From Podospora comata (Eukaryota; Ascomycota; Sordariomycetes; Sordariales; Podosporaceae), in contig CP071499.1 in the NCBI GenBank assembly GCA_017354895.1, forward strand, positions 186,001 to 250,000: a stretch of DNA of 64,000 nt. The letters are read 5' to 3'. Positions within the stretch are counted from its first letter, which is position 1, and the number at the start of each line of letters is the position of its first letter. Positions 11,745 to 21,577 of this stretch are shown here, piece by piece. The notes beneath the pieces are model-generated. The model worked only from the letters and a program-made list of their open reading frames with translations. It was not told the DNA's origin and did no database searches. Made by a program: the position numbers and the translations under genes.

Positions 11745-12046
11745 GATGGGCAGATATGTCGAGGGCGTCGACGGGAGAAACGAAGTGCAAGTCCTCGGCC
11801 TCTAAAGGGAGGAAACCTTGAGAGAATGTAGGAGGAGCTTGACAAGGCTCGGAGAGAACCTGTTGCGAGTCCAAGATAGGTAGGTCGTCAATATAACCTA
11901 CACCGGCCCAGCCTGGGGGGTTTATAAGACGCAATTAATCTCTGCTTGATAACGAAGTATCCGTCAGCAAGGGGCACAAAAATATCCGATAAGCAATCTT
12001 TAAACATAGACTGGCTGATAAAGAGCGGTGCGGCCTGTACCCCTGA

Positions 12047-12093
12047 GCGGTGGAAGGCCGGCCAGTGCGGTGGAAGGCCGGCCAGTGCGGTGG
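12047..12093. repeat. 20-bp direct tandem duplication
   Basis: The unit gcggtggaaggccggccagt occurs twice back to back (12047-12066, 12067-12086), followed by a 7-base start of a third copy. Each copy contains the palindrome GGCCGGCC. It lies about 300 bp upstream of the calpain start. Confidence 0.85.
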
Positions 12094-12121
12094 CGGCACC
12101 AGCCAAAAGGGGGCGTTCTAG

Positions 12122-12370
12122 ATGCGATCGACACTCCGGTCCATGGCCGAGATGGGGGAAGCTGAAAGCCAAGGGTTCAATGGAACTCACTGTTGGGACA
12201 AAGAATGGGGAGACGGTCTCAAAGGCAAAGTCTCCGATACCATGGTATTGTTGAGATTGTTCAGACGGAATTCGAGGCGGGCATCCTTCGAGAAGGTCGA
12301 GGAGAAGAAGGAATGGGATGAGAGCTCGGCGGTGTCCAGTATATACTCCTCGGACGCCCTCGACAAGTGA
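12122..12370 (+). CDS. Possible small protein, unknown
   Basis: An 82-codon open frame from an ATG at 12122 to TGA at 12370. The second half uses GC-ending codons like neighbouring genes (RRNSRRASFEKVEEKKEWDE, then SSIYSSDALDK) and would be a charged, Ser-rich tail. There is no signal peptide, TM segment or recognisable domain. It is divergent from the calpain gene, with 378 bp between starts. It could be a short gene, a terminal exon whose upstream exons I cannot place, or chance. The opposite strand also has a 63-codon frame here, which lowers confidence. Confidence 0.3.
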   Translation: MRSTLRSMAEMGEAESQGFNGTHCWDKEWGDGLKGKVSDTMVLLRLFRRNSRRASFEKVEEKKEWDESSAVSSIYSSDALDK

Positions 12371-13786
12371 GCAGGCACACGGCAGCCTTGCGTCTGGCTG
12401 AAGCAGCGGACACATCCAGATCACGACAAGTCCCACAGGTACAAGACGAGCCAAGCAAGGGTCTACACCACTACGACCACTCACCGACGGGGCTGCTGTG
12501 GGTGAGTAGTGAGGTATCAAAGATGCCGCCATTCAGAAGCAGCACTGTGCCCCACCAGAGTGGCCAAGGGTGCCATGGGATGACTCTGTATGATTTGCCT
12601 CTTGACAGGCATTGGTTGGCCATGGGAAAAAGTGCACTTCCTCCTCCGGGATTCAACAGTCAGGCGCCGCCCGGATGCGTTTCGAGAGGAACACGGAGGG
12701 GCGGGTGGGATGTCATGTCGGGTGGCCGACACTGCTGACTGAGGCGGGAATGGTGGCGTTGCCGACTTCCAGGTTGCCCTGCTTCATGAGCACTGCTGCT
12801 AGCCGGGCGTGCCGGGGCGAATTCGTGGCCGGGCCATCCCACCGGGTTCTCGTGTTGTCGACATCCAACTGGACTCGGGATGGAATCGGTTCCTCGGAGG
12901 AAGTGTGTGTGAAGGCAAAGACAGGACTCAACTGTGAGTGGAACCGAGTCGGAGCTTGGACACTCGAGTTCCAGTGGGATCGAAGTGGATCCTGGAATGG
13001 AACCTGGAGCTGCAGGGTGCACGTTCCCCGCCTGCCTGCCTGCTACTTTGGTCGTCGCCCACCCCCACAGTTTGCAGGTTGGATTCCCCTCCAGGTTTGT
13101 ACTACCTCATCGAGATGTTGAACAATGGAAAGTGACAGAGCTTGAGACGGGACACGAGGTTACCAACAGAGGCTGAGACAGCCAACAAGATGTTGGTGAG
13201 TACATCGGTTCATTCTAGAACAATAAGGTGAGGCGTGCTATTCTAAAGTTGCCACCGTGAACTCAATAGGGAATGCCAATCCAGGATTGCCCTGTTGCAC
13301 CCCGCCTTCAGTGGAGCAGAGCCCCGGCATTTCGTGATCAACAACCGGCCTTGGGAGCGAGAAATCCATTTTCTGGCCTCCACGTTTCAAAACTCCATGT
13401 GGTCACAACCGATAAGAAGGTGCCGCCGCTGTCTAAAGATGGCCTCCACGATGCCGCTGTGCTGACTCAAACCGTCAGAACAGCATGTACATGGAGATAG
13501 TTCAGGGTATGTCAACCTATCGCTTCTATTTTGGTGGGCGGGGCTTGTGTGCCGAAGGAGGGTGGGAAGAACCCCTCCTTGGGTCTCATGGGCTCTCAGA
13601 TTGTGTACACTACAGTCAGTTGCCTTCAAAAGGCAGCATGGCAGCCACTCCTCAAGATCCCGTCTTTTGACTTGGGGGATCACGAGGCTCTTGGTAGTGT
13701 AGGCATCCCAAGCTCATCACCACATCACCTACTGCGCGTATCAGAAGTATCATCAACACGGCCCGGAATAGCATCGAGTTATATAA

Positions 13787-14820
13787 TTATCATTCTTAAG
13801 CTCCGAGCTTCGCACCGCCGATCGCCATGGAAGCGAGGTCTTTATGGCCGATCAAGGGTCCCTCCCGTGTGGGAGACCCTTGGATTCTCCCACACACACA
13901 CTCCCGTGTGGACTGCGGTCCATATTCATCCAACCACTCAGCCTCATGCTCGATGCAGCAGCCCTGATTATCTGCAAGGCGGTACGAGGTGCATCGGGAC
14001 GGACAAACTCGGCTTCCCGCCGTTTTGTTAGGTTCCCACGAAACCTGCTCAGGTTGTATGCCAATATCTCCATCCAACAGAAAGTAGTGCTGCCTGTACT
14101 CTTCCAACTACTGTCACCTTGGTAACACCGCGATCCTTATTAACTCGGGTGCAACAGAAGAGGGGACAGCCGGTCAAAGCCGTACAACATCTCACAGCTA
14201 CCTGGGGTTGTCTCCAGTCTTTGCATCTTGGGCATCAGGCAGTCAAGAGAGTCATTCTGCATGACGGCCTGTGTTGCTTGAACAATCATACCTCCGGTAC
14301 CTTATCTTGATTCCAACTGGTTGACCTCTTCGCCGGTCAAGTAACCACCGGCGTTCGCCATGTTCATTTTCAGAATTTCTCCGAGTTGACCATGACAAAG
14401 GCAACCTACTCTGACCTGTTGCTCGGCAAATCCGCGTGCTGGAGTAGTGCAGGCATCCCAAGCCTGGTTAACACCTGGACATACCTACTCTGAAAGATTC
14501 CATCAGGTTGCACACGTACCACTCAAAGTCCGCATCAAACCCCGATAGATATCAGTCATGAGACAATCGAGAACATGTGAGATCAAATGTCTTGGGCAGG
14601 GAGCATCGTGGGACAACCGCATCAACATTCAAAATCACATATCGATCCGCAACATTCGCTCATAAATGTCCTTCGAGTCTGAGTATTTTGTTGTATTGGG
14701 AACCGCCCGGAACACCAAGCCATCAGCATGGCGATACTCTACCTGTATGATCGACCTCAGCAACTCTAGGGGCTTAAAGGTTAGTGTCATCATGATCACC
14801 ACGTGATGTTGTGTAATCAT
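13787..14820 (-). pseudogene. Possible decayed gene with in-frame stops
   Basis: Reading the reverse strand from 14820, several protein-like stretches lie in more than one frame. One runs LRSIIQVEYRHADGLVF and RAVPNTTKYSDSKDIYER. A later one, in another frame, includes FEWYVCNLMESF. A third (14460 to about 14150) reads GQLGEILKMNMANAGGYL and then EEVNQLESR, a TAA, and GTGGMIVQATQAVMQNDS in the same frame. Frame shifts and TAA/TGA/TAG codons interrupt them. Some stops are one C-to-T change from Gln or Arg codons, which would fit RIP-like decay or ordinary drift. I do not recognise the family, and an unrecognised spliced gene remains possible. Confidence 0.3.
13867..13895. repeat. 10-bp inverted repeat (hairpin) next to a direct copy
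   Basis: GTGTGGGAGA at 13867-13876 pairs perfectly with TCTCCCACAC at 13886-13895 across a 9-base loop. The 10-mer TCCCGTGTGG occurs at 13863-13872 and again at 13902-13911, so the right side could form an alternative pairing. Confidence 0.7.
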
Positions 14821-14830
14821 GGTTGGTCAT

Positions 14831-14878
14831 AAAACAAAACAAAACAAAAAGAAGAGAAGAGAAGAAAAGAAAAGAACA
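14831..14878. repeat. A-rich/purine simple repeat
   Basis: AAAAC units followed by GAAGA/GAAAA units, a 48-bp polypurine-like run. Low complexity only. Confidence 0.7.
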
Positions 14879-15611
14879 AGGCGGTTGAAAAACTTATCCA
14901 GTATTTTCTGACCATACCTAGCTATGCAAGTTCACCCATAAGTTGTCAGCTTGTTACGCTGCGAGCACTGCCGGGCGGATAGGTAAGTTTGCTGGCACTG
15001 TTGATAGAGGATGTGGTAAGTAGGTACGCAACATGTACGTAACATGATGCAGAGTCACACTCCGTACCTACACGCGTCACATCGGGTCTTTGCTTCAACC
15101 GGGTCATACTGAGATCGTTTCTTCCGACATGTCGTGGCTATGCGTGAGGGTTGAATTGTGGTAGTCCCCCACGGTTACAACCTGTGCAATTAGCACAGAA
15201 CCATACATAGGTAGGGAGGGGACGGAATATATTGAGGAGCCTACGGCACAGATTATTTCTGTTTGGATTCCTGTAAAGCAGTTTTTCAATGGCAATCCTA
15301 TCCTCATGCCACCTATTGAACTGTCCGTAGCAGCAACGGTACATTCGAAATTATATTTCGTAGTTTTTCAAGTCACGACACTTAAGTTGAGATAGCCATG
15401 GACAAAATCAAAGATGACCTATGGGCTTTGTGCTTTTCAAATTGTTCATTTAACATCACGCACATGGATTGTCGTGGACACATGATTGTGTCCTCTTTGG
15501 AACTCGGAATACGCTCATATTCCTGGCTCAAGCAGAACTATCGTAAATTTCCTACATGTCGCTTGAAATGCATGCAAATCTCATACTCATGCTATGCCCT
15601 ATAACGCCGTC

Positions 15612-16553
15612 TCACAAATGTACACTGCCTCCATGGAGAATTTCATGACCCGCCCCAGAACTCCCCTCCCTAACCCAATCCAACACCCTGCCCCAAACCT
15701 CCACTCCATCGTGCTGCCTTTCCATATCCTTCTGGATCTTCCCCAACATCGTCACCCTTTCTTCCTCTTCAGACTCTGACGACCCGGTCTCCCCTTCGCT
15801 CACACTGTTTTTCCCAAGGCTATACCACCTAACCGCATCCCCCACCCTCAACTTGGCACACCGAGCATCCTTTTCAGGATGACCCTGAAAGGTCAGAATC
15901 GCGTTATTCTGGCTGACAAAAGCCTGGCTGTCAACCAACAATTCGTGAAACCCCTTTGGTGTCGTGCCAAGCGCGCGACGGTGATGCTGCTGAAGACTCA
16001 AAACCTTCTTCCCCACCTTTCCATGCGAGGTGCTGGCCCGGTGCTGCTGTTGATGATGATGGTGATGATCCCTCGAACCAAAAAATTTCTGCCCCAGCGG
16101 CGTTAGAGCCGCCTCGGTCACCCCCAGCTCGGGATGCTCCAGATCAATCACCTCGCCACCAAACAGCATCCCAATCGTCTGGTGTCCCCAGCATATCCCG
16201 CAAATTTTCTGCCGCGGGTAGTTCTTGACCGTGTCAAGAATGAACTTGTGAACCCTCAAGATCCACGCGTGCCTCTTCCTCGGGTCGGCGTTTCCGCCCC
16301 CGATGACGATCAAGTCGTAGTTGTCCCGGCTCAAATCAGGCAGGTCGTTCTCCTGCTTGTAGTTATCGGCCGGGTAGAAAAAAGAGAGTTGAGTGTCTGG
16401 GTGGTGGGTGACCTGGGAGAGGGAGCGAATGTACGAGTCCCTAATCTCGTGGATGAAGGGTGAACGGTACGAGTTGAGCAGGATGGCGAGTTTGAGAGGC
16501 CTGCTGTGGGGTGCCGTCTTCACCATAGAATGGGGGGATTCTAGAATAGTCAT
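15612..16553 (-). CDS. Class-I glutamine amidotransferase-like protein
   Basis: Single-exon reverse-strand gene of 313 aa. The GATase-1 fold is clear: LKLAILLNSYRSPFIHE at the start, DLIVIGGGNADPRKRH, the nucleophile elbow KICGICWGHQTIG with Cys121, and QGHPEKDA with His225 and Glu227. The full Cys-His-Glu triad for Gln amide hydrolysis is therefore present. Such stand-alone fungal members resemble the GMP-synthase glutaminase domain but lack the synthetase half; the physiological acceptor is unknown. An insert rich in His and Gln (about residues 160-192, starting GSRDHHHHHQQQHR) separates Cys from His and is probably a surface loop. The C-terminus is acidic. A second ATG at codon 10 is an alternative start. 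A TATA-like element lies about 200 bp upstream. Cytosolic by absence of signals. Confidence 0.85.
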   Translation of the reverse strand: MTILESPHSMVKTAPHSRPLKLAILLNSYRSPFIHEIRDSYIRSLSQVTHHPDTQLSFFYPADNYKQENDLPDLSRDNYDLIVIGGGNADPRKRHAWILRVHKFILDTVKNYPRQKICGICWGHQTIGMLFGGEVIDLEHPELGVTEAALTPLGQKFFGSRDHHHHHQQQHRASTSHGKVGKKVLSLQQHHRRALGTTPKGFHELLVDSQAFVSQNNAILTFQGHPEKDARCAKLRVGDAVRWYSLGKNSVSEGETGSSESEEEERVTMLGKIQKDMERQHDGVEVWGRVLDWVREGSSGAGHEILHGGSVHL

Positions 16554-16607
16554 GTTGAATAAATTTGGAATTGATGAGTTGTGTTATTGGATCATGAATA
16601 ACATGTA

Positions 16608-16624
16608 ACACACACACACACACA
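16608..16624. repeat. (AC)n microsatellite
   Basis: About 8.5 dinucleotide AC units located in the putative 5' leader of the amidotransferase gene. Confidence 0.85.
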
Positions 16625-16751
16625 TACCCGCGGGGTTGAACCTTGGGTGTTTTGACGTGTGCGGTGTTGCGAGTTGAGAGAGCGACTCTTTTGGGAGAAG
16701 AAAACAAGAGCCGAAAGAGAAATCAACCCCAGAAACAGTGGGGATTTGCTG

Positions 16752-16759
16752 CTTATATA
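16752..16759 (-). promoter_or_regulatory. TATA-box-like element
   Basis: Reverse-strand TATATAAG, about 200 bp upstream of the amidotransferase ATG at 16553. Consensus and position only. Confidence 0.4.
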
Positions 16760-17608
16760 TGCATTTATTCTCGAATTCCAACACCTGCCGAAAAGGCGTT
16801 TGACAAGGGGGTGCACGGTTGGAATCGTGGATGGTTGAAGCTCAGGGGTGGTGGTGGTATTATTAGTGCGTCAGCTGATCACCCATATGGGGACCAACCA
16901 CCTGGCGCACCCGACGACACCATCTTCGAAACTCATGACATCACTGCTCCAGTTTCTCTCAATAATAAAGAGGTGATGGGACGGGCCTACATCATCAAAC
17001 AATGCCTTGTTGCTCTTGACCATGTGGTTCTCTTTGTTTTCTGCCCTTCCGCCCAGACTCTAGAAAAACAGGGCCAACGGTTGAACTCCACTGGCGGACA
17101 AGGTACCGCTAGACATCACTTCGAAATTGATGCTTCCCAAACACATGGAGGACCGAACGTTACCCGACCTGAGGAATGCAACGCCAGGAAGAACGGATGA
17201 GGCCCCGTACGGATGGCATGTCAAGAAGTGCATTTTCATATTACGGGACAAATAGCGAGGCCGCCACAGAAGTGATAGGTCGATCAATATGCATGTTCAG
17301 CTTCTCTGCGTCGGACGAAGTTGTTCCAATCGAGATGCGCATCTTCTGTGCAAGCCACGAACCAATATCACGCTCACACTATTGTCACCAAAGCAGCACT
17401 GTGAAAAGTACTTAATACCAGGCTTGTATTTCTGGGGTTGGGGGTATTGGACCATATGAATCAAGCTTGTATTTACCCCAAGCTAGCTAAGACGCCGTCC
17501 CATTTTGGTTGCCATGCATGCAGTGCACCCGACCCGAAACCCGAATGTCAAACCCAAATCAAAGACCCTTATGACTCCCCATTGAACAAGCTCCAGTTAA
17601 CGAGACCT

Positions 17609-18596
17609 CTAGTACTCGGCGGAGCCGGTCTGGGGGAACTCGAAGATGACACCACGGCCGGTGAGGCGCTTGTAAACCTCGGAGTAGGTGTCGAGTCTGT
17701 AGTCAACACCGCCGCGCTCCTTCTCGTCAAGGATGACCTTGAGGGTCTTGGAGCCGTCCTCTTTGGTGCGGATACGCTTGCCGACGATCTCGACGGGGTA
17801 GACGAGGTCGGTCAGGATAGCATCGTGGACAGCGGTAAGAGTGCGGGAACGGGGACGCTTCTGCTTCTGGAGGTTGCGGGAGCGGGTGGAGCGCTTGGGG
17901 CGGGGGAGAATGCGGCGAGCAGCGAGGATGAGGACGTGGCGGTCGGAGAACTTCTTCTCGAGCTCACGGGTCAAGCTGGATGGCCAAGTCAGCAACAATG
18001 TTGTCGTCGACAACGGAAACATGAGAGGCAAAAACTTACCGCTGCTGGACACGGTGGAAACCCTGCAGAGAAGGAACGGGGACAAAGATGACAATAGCCT
18101 TCTTGCCGTGGCCAACCTCGATCTATTTCAGATCCAAGTCAGCATGCGAGCTCCTGGATGACAGTGCAATCCATGGACCGCTTCCCGTCCTATTCCGCGC
18201 TGTGGTATGGATGTCATTGATGTCAGGGCCAGCGGACATAGAGAGGGCCGGTGCTGGACTGGAGCGTCGCAACACTCGCCCTCGCCCGTTTTCCCATTGT
18301 GATATCAATCTCCCCAAATAGTGCGACTGCCCGACGCGCGGCGAAATGTGTTTCGAGGTTCGCGACGTCGGTGGAACAGGATGTCCGGGTGTTTGGTTCG
18401 TCTGTCAGATCATTTGAGTTCAGTGTGGTCTCACCTCGCGAGCAGAAGTGAACTGCAGAGGGCGGAGGGCAGCCTTGAGGTCAGCAGTGTTGCTCTCGAG
18501 GTCGTAGAGAGCGCCAGCGATGGCCTGCTCAAGCTCAGAGGGCTTGGAGTGCGAAGGGCTGTTAGCCGCGATCTTGCTGAGCTGAGGGGTAGACAT
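17609..18596 (-). CDS. rps7: 40S ribosomal protein eS7 (RPS7)
   Basis: Three exons: 18596-18435, 18122-18040 and 17975-17609, giving 203 aa, the normal eS7 length. The product starts [19 protein letters not shown] and contains [36 protein letters not shown] and [18 protein letters not shown], typical of eS7, a 40S subunit protein needed for small-subunit assembly and pre-rRNA processing. Intron 1 is 312 nt, much longer than others in this window; intron 2 is 64 nt. The splice after the first coding block with a long first intron is typical of fungal ribosomal protein genes. It is divergent from the DUF7704 gene with about 311 bp between start codons, so the promoters probably overlap. High confidence. 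Confidence 0.95.
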
Positions 18597-18907
18597 TTTG
18601 GCCGTTGTCGTCGATGGTCGGGTTCCGGAGAAGTCTCGAGATGGGCTCGCTGCGAGGTTGTCAAAGTGGTTGATGGAAAATGGATTGGCCAGGCCTTGGC
18701 GGATAGGGTTTGAAAGCCCTGGAGAATTTCGGTGGGCCTGATTGGCAATATTAGCAGGCGGTGAACTCTCTATTGCCCCACCATGGATTCTGCCAGGCAG
18801 ATGGCCAGAGCTCGAAGCTTGGACCACCCGTCAGCTGCAATCCCCACAACATCCCCAATCACCTTTTCAGGGGCAGACATCACCGAGTGTCGATACCTAA
18901 AGTAACA
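18597..18907. other. Short shared promoter, eS7 / DUF7704 gene
   Basis: A 311-bp divergent intergenic region containing both 5' leaders. No TATA box is evident. Direct consequence of the two starts at 18596 (-) and 18908 (+). Confidence 0.5.
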
Positions 18908-19423
18908 ATGGCCGCCTCAACTCAGTCAACGGCCCCTGCGCCTAAAGCTCAAAAGAAGGGCGGGTTTTCACTTCCTTTTCTCTACCGATTCTTTTTCCTC
19001 CTCGTCGAACCCATCTCGGCGCTCGTTGGCGCATATTTTGCCCTCTTCGACCAAGAGACCTACCTCAGGCTCACTCACGCCGCCTCTGCCGCTTCGCCGA
19101 TCCCGACAAGCACATCGATTGTACTGTCTCAGCTTGGGAACCTGTATTTCTTCTTTGCTATCAACGAAGCTCTTGTGCTCAGAGCTACATCTGATATCGT
19201 CGTGTGGAGGACCGTCCTTTTCTGCCTTCTCGTTGGCGACCTCGGCCACCTGTATACGGTCAAGCAGCTGGGCGTGCAGATCTACTGGGACATCTTCAAC
19301 TGGAACGCCATTGATATTGGGAACATTCCGTTTGTGTGTCTTGGGGCAACCATGAGAATTGCGTTCTTGGCCGGCATTGGTTTCTCGTCGACGAAAGGGA
19401 CGGAATCCGCGAAGGCAGCATAA
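18908..19423 (+). CDS. DUF7704-type fungal membrane protein
   Basis: Single exon, 171 aa, from ATG 18908 (context AACAATGGCC). After a short N-terminal Ala/Pro/Lys region there are about four hydrophobic segments: FLYRFFFLLVEPISALVG, QLGNLYFFFAINEALVL, VVWRTVLFCLLVGDLGHL and GNIPFVCLGATMRIAFLAG. The pattern FLVEP.S...GAY near the first helix and LGDLGHLY-like sequence between helices match a family of small four-TM fungal proteins (DUF7704) of unknown role. The C-terminus is a short polar tail. The topology suggests an integral membrane protein, but the organelle cannot be told. Family assignment is from memory of the pattern and moderate. Confidence 0.7.
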   Translation: MAASTQSTAPAPKAQKKGGFSLPFLYRFFFLLVEPISALVGAYFALFDQETYLRLTHAASAASPIPTSTSIVLSQLGNLYFFFAINEALVLRATSDIVVWRTVLFCLLVGDLGHLYTVKQLGVQIYWDIFNWNAIDIGNIPFVCLGATMRIAFLAGIGFSSTKGTESAKAA

Positions 19424-20233
19424 CTGCACGACCATGGAAGACGCGACAAAGCATCAGGAGCCCCAAATGATGCCCCATTGTCAGATCGCAAGCGAAGCGC
19501 AGGACTCTTGGCCCGTCGGTCTTCCATGTGCCCTGAGTGCTGTCCATCTTCGCGTCTTTCAAGATCGACAAAGCGGGTAGGCATGATGAGGCTCTACGGA
19601 GTCTGGTATGGGGATCTGGGAATCGAAATATTCAACGGTGCCTGAATCTCCATTCTACCGCCTCCTATGCGCTCGCCTCGACGAACATGTTCTCCCGACG
19701 TATGCCAGCCCAGTCTCGGAACCTCGCCCTGTGATTTGTGGGAAAATCGGCATCCGTCAGAATACCAACTGCAGGTGCGACGGCAGCGTGGGGGTATTCT
19801 TTGGACCTTACCAAGCGCTGTCATGCTTTGAGCGACGTCGTGGCGGAGCATGGTGGGGTCAGAGGGGAACGAAGAATAACACGGCATTGGTCGGAATGAG
19901 GTGGGTGTTGACTCCATGAAGTTTTGCCTACCAACTTCCAGCAGCTCGGGAAGAACAGTTCCATGCAGGTGGAAGTCCGGCTTAATTGGTTCTGTTGCAC
20001 CGCTGGACGGGTCTGGATAATATCCGTCCCTCAGTCAGGGGTGGTAAGAAAAGTTGGGGTTTACCCCTCAGACCATGTCTCGATCAACCCAAGAGGGTGA
20101 CTGAACAAAAGGCGGGGTGGCCGCTGTTACTATTGTATTGTTATCTCGTGAGGGACTCCGTGCTTTACAAGAGAAGAATCAAGCGTCCTTGCCTTGCCGT
20201 TTCCCACGTCGCTGTCTACTACCTGTCGCCAAC
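19424..20233. other. Intergenic region
   Basis: An 810-bp stretch between tandem genes. Open frames here have no domain sense. It would contain the 3' end of the DUF7704 gene and the promoter of the dehydrogenase. Nothing else recognised. Confidence 0.5.
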
Positions 20234-21450
20234 ATGCCATATCCCGAGACCTTCACCGGGTTCCAGGTGAATGGACCAGAGACCTGGACCGAGTTCCACA
20301 AGAACGAGTTCCAACCGAAGCCATTTGGCGATTACGATGTGGATATCAAGATTGAGGCTTGTGGTGTGTGCGGGAGTGATGTCCATACCATCAGTGGCGG
20401 CTGGGGAGCGCAGCATTTCCCTCTTGCAGTTGGTCACGGTATGGCTTTTCATGACGATTTCGCCTGTTTATGCACGGTCCCTTCAGCTCGCTGACATGAA
20501 GGATGAATAGAAATAATAGGCACCGCTATCCGCGTGGGATCAAAGGTGTCTCTTATTAAAGAAGGCCAGCGCGTTGGTGTCGGAGCTCAAAGTTATTCTT
20601 GCCTCGACTGCCGACAGTGCAAAAACGACAACGAAACCTACTGCCAAAAACAGCTGGACACGTACGGCGCCAAATGGCCCGACACAGGCATCGTCTCCCA
20701 AGGTGGCTACTCCAGCCATGTGAGAACACACGAGCACTGGTATGGTTGTCGCCCTTCCACGATTTGACTCTGGAAAGGCACATACTGACATCTCGTCCAA
20801 GGGTCTTCCCCATCCCCGACGCTCTCCCCTCTACCGTTGCTGCCCCTATGCTCTGCGCCGGCTTGACCGCCTACTCCCCCCTCGTCCGTAATGGCTGCGG
20901 CCCCGGCAAGAAAGTAGGCATCGTCGGGCTCGGCGGCATCGGCCATCTGGGTCTCCTGTTCGCCAAGGCCCTCGGCGCCGAAGTCTGGGCCATCTCCCGC
21001 ACGCACAGCAAGGAAGCTGATGCCAAAGCCATGGGCGCTGACGGGTTTCTGGCCACGTCAGACAGGGACTGGAACGTGCCTCACAAGATGACCTTTGACC
21101 TCATCATCAACACGGCGAACTCGTTTGAAGGGTTTGATCTGGACGCGTATCTGAGTTTGTTGGATATTCACGCCAAATGGGTCAGTGTCGGTTTGCCAGA
21201 GGATGACGGAATCAAGGTCCGGAACCAGACATTCTTGACCAACGGGTGTTTCTTTGGAAGCTCGCACTTGGGGAGCAGGAAGGAGGTGTTGACTATGCTG
21301 CAGCTGGCGGCTGACAAGGGGATCAAGACCTGGGTGCAGGAGGTCCAAATCAGCAAAGAGAATCTCGCCGAGACGCTGACAAAGCTGCACAACAATGATG
21401 TACGGTATCGGTATTGCCTGACTGGCTACGAGGAGCAGTTCGGGGCCTGA
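20234..21450 (+). CDS. Zinc-containing alcohol dehydrogenase (cinnamyl-alcohol/ADH6 type)
   Basis: Three exons, 20234-20438, 20511-20739 and 20802-21450, giving 360 aa, the usual MDR length. Catalytic zinc ligands are Cys46 in EACGVCGSDVH, His68-Glu69 in VGHEIIG (created by the first splice) and the Cys in PMLCAG. The structural zinc loop CLDCRQCKNDNETYC supplies Cys99, 102, 105 and 113. The nucleotide-binding turn is GIVGLGGIGHLG, followed by KALGAEVWAISRTHSK. A Ser/Arg-type turn after the second strand suggests NADPH preference, as in yeast Adh6/Adh7, which reduce aromatic and aliphatic aldehydes. It is a cytosolic enzyme. The gene converges on dynactin p62, whose stop codon is only 127 bp away, so the transcripts probably overlap at their 3' ends. 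Confidence 0.92.
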
Positions 21451-21577
21451 TTAGATCTCTTTACCGATTTGTTGATTCGTAGCAAGGGCAAATGTAGCGA
21501 AATAACTCTTGATCTATGGTATCAGCTACCATCATGATGTTTGAAAGAACGGGGGGTATCTACCATGACCACTCTCA

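Larger units (their letters stand above)
11745..15611. other. Gene-poor region of about 3.9 kb
   Basis: No strong gene is visible between the calpain and amidotransferase 5' ends. It holds a 20-bp tandem duplication (12047-12093), one short open frame with good codon use (12122-12370), a hairpin (13867-13895), a stretch resembling a decayed gene (about 13790-14820, reverse strand), a purine-rich run (14831-14878) and AT-richer DNA after 14500. Confidence 0.5.
16554..17608. other. Intergenic region with (AC)n and TATA-like element
   Basis: About 1.05 kb between the amidotransferase 5' end and the eS7 3' end. It includes an (AC)n microsatellite in the amidotransferase leader and a TATA-like element at 16752-16759. 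An open frame across 16643-17200 has no recognisable domain and I do not call it. Confidence 0.5.

Noticed and set aside
15398-15604. 68-codon forward frame starting MDKIKDDLWALCF
   Set aside because: A/T-ending codons unlike neighbouring genes, many Cys without pattern, no domain, and it lies in AT-richer intergenic DNA.
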